The notes under the pieces are model-generated. The model was not told the origin of the DNA, ran no database searches, and saw nothing but the letters and a program-made list of their open reading frames with translations. A stretch of DNA of 64,000 nt. Source: SpSt-398 sp041752235. GTDB lineage: Bacteria; Bacteroidota; Bacteroidia; Chitinophagales; Chitinophagaceae. The first letter of the stretch is position 1. Each line of letters begins with the position of its first letter. The position numbers were made by a program, and so were the translations under genes. Where the stretch lies: contig JBGSHM010000009.1 of the NCBI GenBank assembly GCA_041752235.1, forward strand, positions 124,001-188,000, given 5' to 3'. This document shows positions 1 through 9,557 of this stretch, in pieces.

Positions 1-1
1 A

Positions 2-904
2 GGTTCATTGGGTCTGGATGACCAATTGGAGAATGGTGGTGAAATCCGCAACTGGGGTACAGAATTGTCTGCTACCTGGGTGCAGAAAGTAAACAACGAC
101 CTCACCATTAATTTCTCCGGGAATATCACTTTCATGGATAATGAAGTGAAGAGTGTGGCTGCCAGCTTACCTGGTGGACGGATCATCCGCGGTAATGCCA
201 ACAATGGTTCTGCTGAAGCACGTACCATCCCTGGTTACCCCATTGGCTCGTTCTTTGGCTATGTGGTAGAAGGTTTATATCAAACCAACCTGGAAATTTT
301 GTTGTCGCCTCCCGCTTCGTCCCTGGGTGCTTATCGTCCTGGTGACTTTAAATTCAAGGATACCAATGGTGATGGTGTGATCGATGCGAGTGACCGTGTG
401 GTGATCGGTAATCCTTCTCCGGACTTCATCTATGGTGGTTCGATCAGCGCAAACTACAAGCGTTTCAACCTGGGTGTAGATTTTGGTGGAGTGTATGGAA
501 ACGAGATCTTCCGTGTTTGGGGTTCTCTGGAGTCTCCCTTCCAGCGTGTGAACTATCCTGCCTTCAAAACCGAAAGGTGGAATGGCCCGGGTACTTCCAA
601 CTGGGAGCCGATCATCAGCCAGGCTGACCGTTTCAACTATAACGGTTCTACCTACAATATTGAAGATGGTAGTTATTTCCGGATCCGGAACCTGCAATTG
701 GGCTACGATTTCGATCCTAAGATCCTGGGCAAAGCCCGCATCAAAGGCTTGAGAGTATTTGCTAACGTGCAGAACCTGAAGACCTGGAAGAAGAACAAAG
801 GGTATACTGCTGAATATGGTGGAGATGCGATCGGTTTTGGTTTCGACTTTGCCGGTGGTGCGATCCCCCGAGTGACAACCTTTGGCCTGAATGTTACGTT
901 CTAA
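2..904 (+). CDS. SusC/RagA-type TonB-dependent outer-membrane transporter, C-terminal part
   Basis: This is the last ~300 residues of a much larger gene that begins before the window; the frame is open from base 2. It encodes the end of an outer-membrane beta barrel that imports glycans, powered by TonB. Visible signs are alternating aromatic/polar barrel strands, the calcium-loop-like stretch DTNGDGVIDASDRVVIGNP that is typical of SusC barrels, and a C-terminal phenylalanine (FGLNVTF) as expected for BAM recognition. The next gene is a SusD lipoprotein 25 bases downstream, the standard susC-susD order. The substrate cannot be told from this fragment; the neighbouring glycosidases suggest beta-glucan. 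Confidence 0.93.
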   Translation, partial: GSLGLDDQLENGGEIRNWGTELSATWVQKVNNDLTINFSGNITFMDNEVKSVAASLPGGRIIRGNANNGSAEARTIPGYPIGSFFGYVVEGLYQTNLEILLSPPASSLGAYRPGDFKFKDTNGDGVIDASDRVVIGNPSPDFIYGGSISANYKRFNLGVDFGGVYGNEIFRVWGSLESPFQRVNYPAFKTERWNGPGTSNWEPIISQADRFNYNGSTYNIEDGSYFRIRNLQLGYDFDPKILGKARIKGLRVFANVQNLKTWKKNKGYTAEYGGDAIGFGFDFAGGAIPRVTTFGLNVTF

Positions 905-929
905 TCTAATACTACTAAAGAAACAGGAT

Positions 930-2486
930 ATGAAAAAATACAATAAAATCTTCTGGAGCCTCCTGCTGGTGACCCTTGGGTTTGCTACTGTGACCGGCTG
1001 TAAGAAATTTCTTGACCGGAAGCCTTTGTCTGCTACCCTCGATGACTATGGCAGTGAGCTGGATGGCCAGGCGGTAGGTCTGTATGCGATCTTTAATACC
1101 TATGCAGGTTTTAACACCCTGCCCTGGATTGATTTCAACAGCATACGTGACGACGATGCCCAAAAGGGAAGTAGTGCTACGGATGGTGCCGAGGTTGTGA
1201 CTGAGTTTGAGACCTTCCAGTACACCAAAGACGACTGGGCAACCAACTCCTATTGGGATGATCATTATTACATGATCAACAAATGTAACCAGTTGTTACA
1301 TACAGCTTCGATCAATAGCCTGGCTGACCCCTCTTCCTTACAGAACATGGGTGAGGCTTATTTCTTCCGTGCTTACGCGTACTTCGAACTGTTAAGGGCT
1401 TATGGTCCTGTGCCGAAGATCGACTATTTCTATACCGTAGCTGCGGATGGTATTCAACCTAAATCAACAGAGGCTGAGATCTTCGCGCTTATTGATAAGG
1501 ATCTGGATTCTGCGGTTAAATTGCTCCCCATTAACTGGTTTAACAGCACAACGGGTAACAACCCCTTCCCTGGTCGTTTGACCTTTGGAGCGGCACGTAC
1601 ACTTTGGGCTCAAACCTATATGTGGCGTCAAAACTGGGCGCAGGCATTGGCTCAGTGTAACCTCGTAATCGGATCGGGTCAGTATTCCCTGGCTCCTAAG
1701 TTCACCGATGTATGGAAAGAAGGAGTAAATGGTGCCGGTAAAAACGGTCCTGAGTCCATTCTCGAAATGCAGGCCTATCTCGGGCCCGGTGGTACGCCTG
1801 ATTATGGTTCTTTCTATGGTGTTTCCCAAAACGTACGTCAGGGTGGTGCCGCACAAGAATGGAACCTGGGATGGGGATGGAACACGCCTACGGATAAACT
1901 GGAAAATGATTGGGATGATACCGATCCCCGCAAAGCGGCGACGATACTCTACTCTGGTGAGTATGATGGCGGTCCTGCCACAGGTGGTTTTGGAAATACC
2001 TTACCCGCTTACGGTCCTGGTACTTCTCTCGACCAAAAATACTGGAACAAGAAAGTTTACTCTGACCCGGCTGTTCGTCAGGTAACTGGTACGCAAACTT
2101 CCGGTTATCCTGCCTGGATCAACCACCGTGTGCTTCGTTATGCGGATGTGATCCTGATGAAAGCGGAAGCTTCCAACGAGTTGGGTGATGGCGCTACGGC
2201 CGAAGCCATGCTCGAACTGATCCGCGCCCGTGCCCGTGGTGGTGCCAGCGGTATTCTCCCTCATGTTTCCTTTTTAAGCCAGGCACAAATGCGTCAGGCC
2301 ATCAAGGATGAAAGACGTTGGGAGTTCGCTATGGAAGGTTATCGTTTTAATGACCTCGTACGTTGGGGTGATGCCCTTTCTGTACTTGGTGTGCTGGGCT
2401 ACACTTCCCGTTGTAATTACTATCCGATCCCTCAAAAAGCGATCGATCTGTCTGGCGGTGTCCTGGTTCAAAACCCTTTATGGTAA
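930..2486 (+). CDS. SusD/RagB family nutrient-binding outer-membrane lipoprotein
   Basis: A 518-residue surface lipoprotein that caps the SusC barrel and binds the incoming glycan. The start at 930 is chosen because it gives a clean lipoprotein signal ending in VTGC (lipid-bearing Cys24); an in-frame ATG 39 bases upstream overlaps susC and would bury the signal. The following residues KKFLDRKP and the C-terminal YPIPQKAIDL...VQNPLW are hallmark SusD sequences, with TPR-like helical stretches (GEAYFFRAYAYFELLRAYG) near residue 155. It is cotranscribed with the upstream susC fragment. Confidence 0.95.
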   Translation: MKKYNKIFWSLLLVTLGFATVTGCKKFLDRKPLSATLDDYGSELDGQAVGLYAIFNTYAGFNTLPWIDFNSIRDDDAQKGSSATDGAEVVTEFETFQYTKDDWATNSYWDDHYYMINKCNQLLHTASINSLADPSSLQNMGEAYFFRAYAYFELLRAYGPVPKIDYFYTVAADGIQPKSTEAEIFALIDKDLDSAVKLLPINWFNSTTGNNPFPGRLTFGAARTLWAQTYMWRQNWAQALAQCNLVIGSGQYSLAPKFTDVWKEGVNGAGKNGPESILEMQAYLGPGGTPDYGSFYGVSQNVRQGGAAQEWNLGWGWNTPTDKLENDWDDTDPRKAATILYSGEYDGGPATGGFGNTLPAYGPGTSLDQKYWNKKVYSDPAVRQVTGTQTSGYPAWINHRVLRYADVILMKAEASNELGDGATAEAMLELIRARARGGASGILPHVSFLSQAQMRQAIKDERRWEFAMEGYRFNDLVRWGDALSVLGVLGYTSRCNYYPIPQKAIDLSGGVLVQNPLW

Positions 2487-2519
2487 ATCCTTTAATCGTT
2501 ACTCATAAAACTTGTCCAT

Positions 2520-3389
2520 ATGCGACTTAACACAAAAAAGATAGCACAACTGCTCCTCATCGGGATACCCTTTGTATCGCTGGTGGGTTGTCAGAAGTTT
2601 TCGCGCCCGGCCCTGGGAGACTATCCGGAGGATGTTCCGGTTACGCCAACCACGCCGTTGCGTTTCTATGCCAGCTTTGATTCAACCACAGCGGATGACA
2701 AGCAGATCAATATCCGTTTTAAGGATAGTATCTCTGGTTATCCCTCCTTCTTCCCGAACAGTTCCCTGGGTATCACCCCTGGTGTACGTGGAACAGCCTT
2801 GTCCGGTGCTGATGGAGCTGCATTGAATTATCTGAGTGCGAATGATTTTGCCACAGCTACCAGCTTTACAGTAGCCTTCTGGGAAAAGAACTCGGTACCA
2901 ACTGGCGGAAACGCGCAGTTTGCCTTTACCCTGCCTAACAAAGACTACTGGTCCAACACATGTATGTTCATCCTGTTTGACCACACGGGTTCTGGTGCTA
3001 CCACCGACTCGGCTGTTGTGAAATTCTATGTGAATGATAACAGTGGTGACAAATGGTTTGAGCTTGTAGGCGCCAACCGGATGCCAAACATCTATGATGG
3101 CAACTGGCACCACCTGGCTTTCGCCTATAGCGAAACCACTTCAACCATGAGCATCTATCGGGATGGCGTGTTGTACAAAGCCCTTGAGTGGACCGGTCAT
3201 GGTCAGTTCAAGGTAACCCCCTCCAGCGTATTCAATGCGGTGGTTGGTGGTATGAACAAACACGTACAGCTCCCTGGTCCCCAGGATAGCTGGATGGCCT
3301 CCTGGAAAGGAAGTCTCGACCAGTTCCGTTTGTACAATAAGGCTCTGAGTGATGCTGAGGTGTTGGCTCTTTATACGAACAAACAGTAA
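2520..3389 (+). CDS. LamG/concanavalin-like lipoprotein, probable surface glycan-binding protein
   Basis: A 289-residue lipoprotein with lipobox LVGC (Cys24), a short proline-rich linker and one laminin-G/concanavalin-A-like jelly-roll domain over roughly residues 45-287. Typical LamG elements are FTVAFWEKNS, the DGNWHHLAFAYSE motif and the closing SLDQFRLYNKALSDAEVLALY. It lies 33 bases after susD and just before a terminator, the position of SusE/F-like surface glycan-binding proteins in polysaccharide-utilisation loci. I therefore infer a role in holding glycan at the cell surface. A catalytic LamG enzyme is possible, but I see no acidic catalytic motif of the GH16 type. Confidence 0.8.
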   Translation: MRLNTKKIAQLLLIGIPFVSLVGCQKFSRPALGDYPEDVPVTPTTPLRFYASFDSTTADDKQINIRFKDSISGYPSFFPNSSLGITPGVRGTALSGADGAALNYLSANDFATATSFTVAFWEKNSVPTGGNAQFAFTLPNKDYWSNTCMFILFDHTGSGATTDSAVVKFYVNDNSGDKWFELVGANRMPNIYDGNWHHLAFAYSETTSTMSIYRDGVLYKALEWTGHGQFKVTPSSVFNAVVGGMNKHVQLPGPQDSWMASWKGSLDQFRLYNKALSDAEVLALYTNKQ

Positions 3390-3422
3390 CGTTTTTTTCA
3401 AGCAAGCAGCATAAGCAGTGCT

Positions 3423-3460
3423 AAGGGCTGAACATATTTATTATGTCAGCCCTTTTTTTT
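3423..3460 (+). terminator. Rho-independent terminator after the susCD-LamG operon
   Basis: An AAGGGCTGA...TCAGCCCTT stem, extended by CATA/TATG with one bulged base, is followed by eight T residues. It lies 34 bases after the LamG stop codon and separates the susCD operon from the cytochrome gene. Confidence 0.88.
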
Positions 3461-3479
3461 CTTAACCCTGAACGCCTTC

Positions 3480-4709
3480 ATGAGTACCGGCTTGCCCACT
3501 TTTCGTCGTCGTTATGTCTTGCTTTTTTTATTGATCACCGGCGTATTCCTGCTAACCCGTTGCATACCTGGCGGATCAAAAGAAAAAGAGAAAGCATCCC
3601 GGGTGGCTTATTCGGATTTTGCCGGATCCGCCGCCTGTAAGTCCTGTCATGCCGATATACATGCCGCGCATATAAACACGGCCCATTTTAAAACCAGTGC
3701 GGAAGCATCCCCCCAATCAATCCTTGGCTCCTTCAAAGAGGGGACCAATTCTTTCTCCTTCAATCCCTTAATCCAGGTTAATATGGAGGAGCGAAAGGAT
3801 GGCTTCTACCAGGTAGAATATGTGCGCGGAGTAGAAAAAAGGGCCCGGCGTTTTGATATTTCGGTGGGCTCCGGGACGCGTGGACAAACCTATCTGTATT
3901 GGTGGGAGGATACCCTGGCCCAATTACCGATTTCTTATTTTACCTCTGTACATGAATGGACAAATAGCCCCGGTTATTCCAACCGGGTGAGGTTTGGCCG
4001 CCCGGTGACCGCGCGATGCATGGAATGTCATTCCACTTTTGCCACCGTGACCACCGGGATGGATGCCAAAATTGATCTGTTTGATAAAAAAGAAATCATA
4101 TATGGAGTGGATTGTGAGAAATGCCATGGCCCCTCACTTAAGCATGTAGAGTATCACCAAGGCCAGCCGGGGGATACGGCAGGGAAATTCACCCTTAACC
4201 CCGCTCGCTTTAGCCGCCAGCAGCAACTGGACCTCTGCGCGGTCTGTCATGGAGGTAAATTAAAGCAGACCAGCCCCTCTTTTTCCTTTTTAGCCGGGGA
4301 TAAATTAGGGGATCACTTTAGTTTAGACACTATACATAAGACGGTGGCGGATATTGATGTACATGGAAACCAGTATGGCATGATGGCCGCCAGCCAATGC
4401 TTTATCAAGAGCCAGATGACCTGTGGAAGTTGTCATGCCCCGCATGACAAAGAGAAGGGTAACACAGCCGTTTATGCGCAACGTTGTCAAAGTTGTCATA
4501 ATACATTACATGTCAATGAATGTAAGCTAAAAGCCACCAAAGGTTCCGTAATTTTAAGCAATTGCTCCAGCTGTCATATGCCGGAGTTGCCCTCGGGCTC
4601 CATTATGGTAATACGACAGGGAGAACAAGTGCCTACCAAGGCGGGGATGCATACACATTTTATCTCGATCTATCCTGAATTGACTGATAAGGTTTTGGGT
4701 AACAAATAA
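3480..4709 (+). CDS. Seven-haem c-type cytochrome, exported
   Basis: A 409-residue protein with an N-terminal hydrophobic segment (residues ~11-27) that is a membrane anchor or signal. LLTRC at Cys28 resembles a lipobox but has Arg at -1. Seven CXXCH haem-attachment motifs are present: CKSCH, CMECH, CEKCH, CAVCH, CGSCH, CQSCH and CSSCH; the first starts at residue 53. This places it in the cytochrome c554/multihaem family, acting outside the inner membrane in electron transfer. The stop is only 5 bases before the next gene, so the two are surely cotranscribed. Partner and redox substrate are unknown. Confidence 0.88.
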   Translation: MSTGLPTFRRRYVLLFLLITGVFLLTRCIPGGSKEKEKASRVAYSDFAGSAACKSCHADIHAAHINTAHFKTSAEASPQSILGSFKEGTNSFSFNPLIQVNMEERKDGFYQVEYVRGVEKRARRFDISVGSGTRGQTYLYWWEDTLAQLPISYFTSVHEWTNSPGYSNRVRFGRPVTARCMECHSTFATVTTGMDAKIDLFDKKEIIYGVDCEKCHGPSLKHVEYHQGQPGDTAGKFTLNPARFSRQQQLDLCAVCHGGKLKQTSPSFSFLAGDKLGDHFSLDTIHKTVADIDVHGNQYGMMAASQCFIKSQMTCGSCHAPHDKEKGNTAVYAQRCQSCHNTLHVNECKLKATKGSVILSNCSSCHMPELPSGSIMVIRQGEQVPTKAGMHTHFISIYPELTDKVLGNK

Positions 4710-4714
4710 AATTT

Positions 4715-7700
4715 ATGAAACGACACTTGAGACTGATACTTCCTATTCTTTTGATTTTTATCTGGATCAGTTCCTGTAAGCAAAAGCCTGCACTTTTCGA
4801 TATTCTTCCTTCATCAAAAACAAAGATCGATTTCACCAATAAGCTGGAGAATAAACACCTCTTTAGCATTCTTTATTATCTCTATTACTATAATGGAGGA
4901 GGTGTCTCCACCGGCGATATCAACAACGACGGATTGCCCGATATTTATTTTACCGCCAATACCAAGGGGAATAATAAACTCTATCTCAACAAAGGCAATA
5001 TGGTCTTTGAAGATATAAGTGAAAAAGCGGGCGTGAAAGGTATTTCCGATTGGTGTAGCGGTTCCACCATGGCCGATGTCAATGGCGATGGCTGGCTTGA
5101 CATCTATGTATCATCGGTGAATAACAAGTATGGCCTAACCGGGCATAACCAACTTTTCATCAATAACAAGGACAATACATTTACGGATAAAAGTATAGCG
5201 TACGGATTGAATGTATCCACCTTTACCACACAGTCTGTATTTTTTGATTATGACCATGATGGCGATCTGGATTGTTATATCCTCAATCAATCCCATCAAC
5301 CCAATGCCAATATTGTTCCGGCATCCAATCGCACACGTGCTGATTCGCTTGCCGGCGATCGGTTGTATCGCAATGACCTGAAGACAACGGGGAAATTTAC
5401 CGATGTATCCGTAGAAGCCGGTATCTATCAGGGAAACCTGGGTTATGGCCTGGGTATTAGCATCGCTGATTTTAATAACGATGGGTGGGAAGATATTTAT
5501 GTGGGAAATGATTTTCACGAAAACGATTACTACTATATCAACCAGCAGAATGGTAAATTCCTAGACGAAGGCGCCCAGCGCTTTGGACACTACAGCCGTT
5601 TTAGCATGGGCAATGACGCCGCCGATTTTAACAATGACGGCATGATCGATATTGTTACGGTGGACATGCTTCCGCCGGATGAGAAAACCATGAAGACCTA
5701 TGGGAGTGATGAGAACTATGACATTTACAATCTGAAACTAACCGGTAATGGATATCAGGACCAGGTATCGCGCAACTGTTTACAATTAAATCATAACAAC
5801 GGTGCTTATTTTAGCGATATCGCTTTACAGGCCGGCATGCATGCCACCGATTGGAGCTGGTGTCCGCTGATGGCGGATTTTGACAATGATGGCAATAAAG
5901 ACCTGTTTATTTCCAGTGGCATCGTAAAGAGGCCGGTTGACCTCGACTATGTACGCTTTGCCTCCGACCTCAAAGCCAAGGGGATGGATGCGACGGATAA
6001 ATTTGATGATGAAGCCATCAAGGCCATGCCCGATGGAGCGACACACCCTTTCTTTTTTAAAGGAGATGGCAAACTGAGTTTTACAGAAGTAAGCAAGGAC
6101 TGGGGTACCGGTGGACTCAAAGGATTTTATAATGGCTCGGCCTATGCCGATCTGGATAATGACGGTGACCTGGACATGGTGATCAATGTGCTGAATGCGA
6201 CCAGTTTTGTGATGGAGAATAAGATGTCAAAAAAGAATTTTCTTTCTGTCACCCTGAAAGGCGACAGCCTGAATACAACCGGTATTGGGGCCAAGACCTG
6301 GCTATTTACCAAAAACGGGATGCAGTATCAGCAATTGATGTTGACCCGTGGGTTTCAGTCTTCTTCTGATACCCGGCTTCATTTTGGGTTGGATTCCCTG
6401 GCTACGGTGGATAGCCTTCTTGTTGTATGGCCGGATCAGCGCTTTGAAGTTCGCCGGAATGTGGCTGCCAATCAACGCCTGAACCTGGAGCATAAGAATG
6501 CAGCAAGAGTATTTGATGCCAACACCTTCTTTACGCCTCGCGAACTGCCTTTCAACGAAATCACAGACGAAGTGGCTCTGGATTGGCGTCATCGGGAGAA
6601 TGGATTTGTGGATTTTAATATTCAATACCTCATCCCCCATAAACAAAGTACACGTGGTCCACGCATCGCTGTGGCTGACGTGAACAAAGATGGGTTGGAT
6701 GATTTTTATGTGTGTGGGGCCAAGGGACAACCGGGGGCCATGATGTTACAAACAGCCGGCGGCCGGTTTGCGGCTTCGGATACAGCGCTGTTCAAAGTAT
6801 TTGCGGTTTGCGAAGAAGTAGATGCTGAATTCTTTGATGCCAATGGAGATGGATACCTGGATCTATGGACCGTGAGTGGTGGTAATGAAATGCCAGCCAA
6901 TGAAAACGCGTCAGCCGATCATCTCTACCTCAATGATGGCACGGGGCATTTCAAGATCGCTTCGGGCGCTCTTCCGTTTATGACCGAGAATAAATCCTGT
7001 GTTACCACGGCAGATATTGATAAAGATGGTGACCTGGATGTGTTTGTCGGATTTTTGTCAGACATACGCAAGTATGGTTTACCCCAAAGCTCCTATCTCT
7101 ACCTGAATGACGGCAAGGGCAAATTCAAGGTAGCGCCTACGCCAACGATGAACCTGCTTAAGATCGGCATGGTGACCGATGCCCAGTTTACCGATCTGAA
7201 CAAAGATGGCTGGCCAGACCTGGTGGTAGCTGGAGAGTTTATGCCCATCAAAGTGTACATGAACAATAAAGGGACATTCGAAGTCGCCGATCTCCCTGGT
7301 AGCTCCGGCATTTGGCAACGCTTGCTGATGACAGATGTGAATGGTGATGGGAATATGGATTTCCTCGCCGGTAACTGGGGACATAACAGCAAACTCTGGA
7401 CCGGGAAAAATGGTCCAGTGAAATTGTACACGCGTGATTATGATAACAATGGTTCATTTGAGCAGATCATGTGTTATACCATCAATGATAAGCAATACAC
7501 TTTCCTTGCCAAGGATGAATTGGAAAGGGCTTTGCCAGTTTTGAAAAAAGCCTATCTCTCGTACAGTGAAGTAGCGGGCAAGGATGTGAAGTATGTGTTC
7601 TATGACCTGTTCAAGAATTATACGGAAGCGACAGCGGAAGTGCTGGGGTCTTCCTGTTTTCTGGGTGATGGCAAGGGAGGTTTCCGTCGCATCGATCTGC

Positions 7701-7996
7701 CCGGAGAACTGCAATTGGCACCGATGATGGCCATTTTGCAGGATACATCTGCCAAGCAACCTACGTATGTTGCCGGAGGAAATTTTTATGGCGTGTTGCC
7801 CTATGAAGGGAAATATGACGCGTTGTTGCCTACCCGGTTTTACTATGATAATAAAAAAGAAAATTTTGTAATAGGATCGGTTACGCCCGTGAAAGGAGAA
7901 GTGCGGGATTTGAAATGGATAAAAAGAGGGGGCGTGGAGGAGTTGATGGTGGGGAGGAATAATGAAAGGATAGCTATCCTGACCAAAAAGAATTAG
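4715..7996 (+). CDS. FG-GAP/VCBS-repeat lipoprotein with ASPIC/UnbV domain (CRTAC1-like)
   Basis: A 1093-residue lipoprotein (lipobox ISSC, Cys21). It contains many calcium-binding D-x-N-x-D-G repeats (for example DINNDGLPD, DVNGDGWLD, DFNNDGWED, DLDNDGDLD) that form two beta-propeller-like blocks, about residues 60-500 and 640-900. Between them, around residues 510-595, is an ASPIC/UnbV segment (TGIGAKTWLF...DSLLVVWPD). Such proteins are common on Bacteroidota surfaces, often near SusCD loci, but the function is not established; binding of glycan or protein is a guess. It is coupled to the seven-haem cytochrome just upstream. Confidence 0.88.
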   Translation: MKRHLRLILPILLIFIWISSCKQKPALFDILPSSKTKIDFTNKLENKHLFSILYYLYYYNGGGVSTGDINNDGLPDIYFTANTKGNNKLYLNKGNMVFEDISEKAGVKGISDWCSGSTMADVNGDGWLDIYVSSVNNKYGLTGHNQLFINNKDNTFTDKSIAYGLNVSTFTTQSVFFDYDHDGDLDCYILNQSHQPNANIVPASNRTRADSLAGDRLYRNDLKTTGKFTDVSVEAGIYQGNLGYGLGISIADFNNDGWEDIYVGNDFHENDYYYINQQNGKFLDEGAQRFGHYSRFSMGNDAADFNNDGMIDIVTVDMLPPDEKTMKTYGSDENYDIYNLKLTGNGYQDQVSRNCLQLNHNNGAYFSDIALQAGMHATDWSWCPLMADFDNDGNKDLFISSGIVKRPVDLDYVRFASDLKAKGMDATDKFDDEAIKAMPDGATHPFFFKGDGKLSFTEVSKDWGTGGLKGFYNGSAYADLDNDGDLDMVINVLNATSFVMENKMSKKNFLSVTLKGDSLNTTGIGAKTWLFTKNGMQYQQLMLTRGFQSSSDTRLHFGLDSLATVDSLLVVWPDQRFEVRRNVAANQRLNLEHKNAARVFDANTFFTPRELPFNEITDEVALDWRHRENGFVDFNIQYLIPHKQSTRGPRIAVADVNKDGLDDFYVCGAKGQPGAMMLQTAGGRFAASDTALFKVFAVCEEVDAEFFDANGDGYLDLWTVSGGNEMPANENASADHLYLNDGTGHFKIASGALPFMTENKSCVTTADIDKDGDLDVFVGFLSDIRKYGLPQSSYLYLNDGKGKFKVAPTPTMNLLKIGMVTDAQFTDLNKDGWPDLVVAGEFMPIKVYMNNKGTFEVADLPGSSGIWQRLLMTDVNGDGNMDFLAGNWGHNSKLWTGKNGPVKLYTRDYDNNGSFEQIMCYTINDKQYTFLAKDELERALPVLKKAYLSYSEVAGKDVKYVFYDLFKNYTEATAEVLGSSCFLGDGKGGFRRIDLPGELQLAPMMAILQDTSAKQPTYVAGGNFYGVLPYEGKYDALLPTRFYYDNKKENFVIGSVTPVKGEVRDLKWIKRGGVEELMVGRNNERIAILTKKN

Positions 7997-8002
7997 GATA
8001 CT

Positions 8003-8041
8003 TAACCGCCAAGACGCGAAGGCGCGAGGGGCGCTAAGGGG
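8003..8041 (+). repeat. CGC-type 9-bp-period element, single left arm
   Basis: The gap between the FG-GAP gene and the first GH30 gene opens with TTAACCGCC followed by degenerate 9-base units (AAGACGCGA, AGGCGCGAG, GGGCGCTAA). No complementary right arm follows, so this is a half copy of the family seen as full hairpins at 33203, 52266 and elsewhere. Confidence 0.75.
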
Positions 8042-8074
8042 ATTTGATTTTTTTATAAAAATAAATATACTGTT

Positions 8075-9535
8075 ATGATGAAGGGTAAAGGAGGAGTGCA
8101 GCGTATGATGTACCTGTTATTGATTACAGGGGCTGTATCGATCAATTCGAATTGTAAGAAAGGTGGTGGTGGAAATGGGGGAGACCCGCCTGATCTGGTA
8201 GCCACCACGATCACACTGGAGAATTGGGTGACGCGCGGTGATCAGACCGCACTTATTGAAAAGCAGGCAAATTTGGTTTCCGGGACTGTAACAGCCGGTA
8301 TGCCCACGATTGACGTGGATTCGGCGAGCAGGTTTCAGACCATGGATGGGTTTGGGTTTGCTTTAACCGGCAGCAGTGCCTATGTGATCAATAAACTTCC
8401 TGCTCCGCAAAAGGCCAGCTTGTTACAGGAATTGTTTGGTACTGCCGCCAATTCCATTTCAGTGAGTTATTTGCGGATCAGTATCGGTGCTTCGGACCTG
8501 AGCCCTGAAGTGTTTAGTTATAATGATCTCCCTACTGGACAGACCGATCCCACCTTGGCACAATTCAGTTTGTCAAAAGATACGGTGGATCTGATTCCCT
8601 TATTAAAAGAAATTCTGCTCATTAATCCGTCCATCAAGATCATGGCTTCTCCCTGGAGTGCGCCGGTCTGGATGAAGGACAATGGCAGTTCCATTGGGGG
8701 TAGTTTGCAAACACAGTATTATGCGGCCTATGCTCAATATTTTGTCAAATACCTTCAGGCCATGAAGGCCAAGGGCATCACGATCGATGCCATCACGGTA
8801 CAGAATGAGCCCCAACACGGAGGCAATAACCCCAGTATGGTGATGAGTGCCGGGCAGCAAGGAGATTTTGTAAAAAATCATTTAGGGCCTGCTTTTCAGA
8901 CAGCCGGGGTTACGGCCAAGATCATTATCTGGGACCATAACTGTGACAACCCCAACTACCCCATTACGATACTGAGTGATCCTGCGGCCAAAGCCTATAT
9001 TGATGGCTCCGCTTTTCACCTGTATGGTGGAGATATTTCCGCTTTATCTACGGTGAAGAATGCTCATCCTGATAAGAACCTTTATTTCACGGAGCAATGG
9101 ACGGGTGCGAATGGAACCTTTTCGGGTGACCTGCAATGGCATGTAAAAAATGTCGTGATAGGTTCAGCCCGCAATCATGCCAAGGCCATCATTGAATGGA
9201 ACCTGGCGAGCGATCCCAATTACGATCCGCATACACCTGGTGGATGTAGTGAGTGTAAAGGAGCGATCACCGCTACCACAACCAACTATACCCGCAATGT
9301 GAGTTACTATATCATCGCGCATGCCTCCAAGTTTGTGCCGATGGGATCGGTGCGTATAGGCAGTACAGATGCCGGAGGTGTTTATTCAGCGGCTTTTGTT
9401 CGTCCGGATGGAAAGAAAGTGTTGGTAGCAGTAAATGACAATGCCTCCACCACAACCTTTGTGATCAAGTATAAGGGAAGTACCGTACAAGCCTCGCTCA
9501 CGAAGGGGGCGGTAGGTACGTATGTGTGGAATTGA
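8075..9535 (+). CDS. GH30 family glycosidase (first copy)
   Basis: A 486-residue exported protein with an N-terminal hydrophobic signal (around residues 11-22), a Cys27 that could be lipidated, and a Gly-rich linker. The GH30 (beta/alpha)8 core shows the opening MDGFGFALT motif (residues ~90), the acid/base in TVQNEP (Glu245) and the nucleophile in LYFTEQWTG (Glu340); a C-terminal beta domain follows. Family members are retaining beta-glucosidases, beta-1,6-glucanases, glucosylceramidases or xylanases. In this locus a beta-glucan activity is the best guess. It overlaps no gene and is followed within 22 bases by a second GH30. An internal ATG at 8105 could be the real start. Confidence 0.88.
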   Translation: MMKGKGGVQRMMYLLLITGAVSINSNCKKGGGGNGGDPPDLVATTITLENWVTRGDQTALIEKQANLVSGTVTAGMPTIDVDSASRFQTMDGFGFALTGSSAYVINKLPAPQKASLLQELFGTAANSISVSYLRISIGASDLSPEVFSYNDLPTGQTDPTLAQFSLSKDTVDLIPLLKEILLINPSIKIMASPWSAPVWMKDNGSSIGGSLQTQYYAAYAQYFVKYLQAMKAKGITIDAITVQNEPQHGGNNPSMVMSAGQQGDFVKNHLGPAFQTAGVTAKIIIWDHNCDNPNYPITILSDPAAKAYIDGSAFHLYGGDISALSTVKNAHPDKNLYFTEQWTGANGTFSGDLQWHVKNVVIGSARNHAKAIIEWNLASDPNYDPHTPGGCSECKGAITATTTNYTRNVSYYIIAHASKFVPMGSVRIGSTDAGGVYSAAFVRPDGKKVLVAVNDNASTTTFVIKYKGSTVQASLTKGAVGTYVWN

Positions 9536-9557
9536 TCAAACCCAAAAACAACCAATT

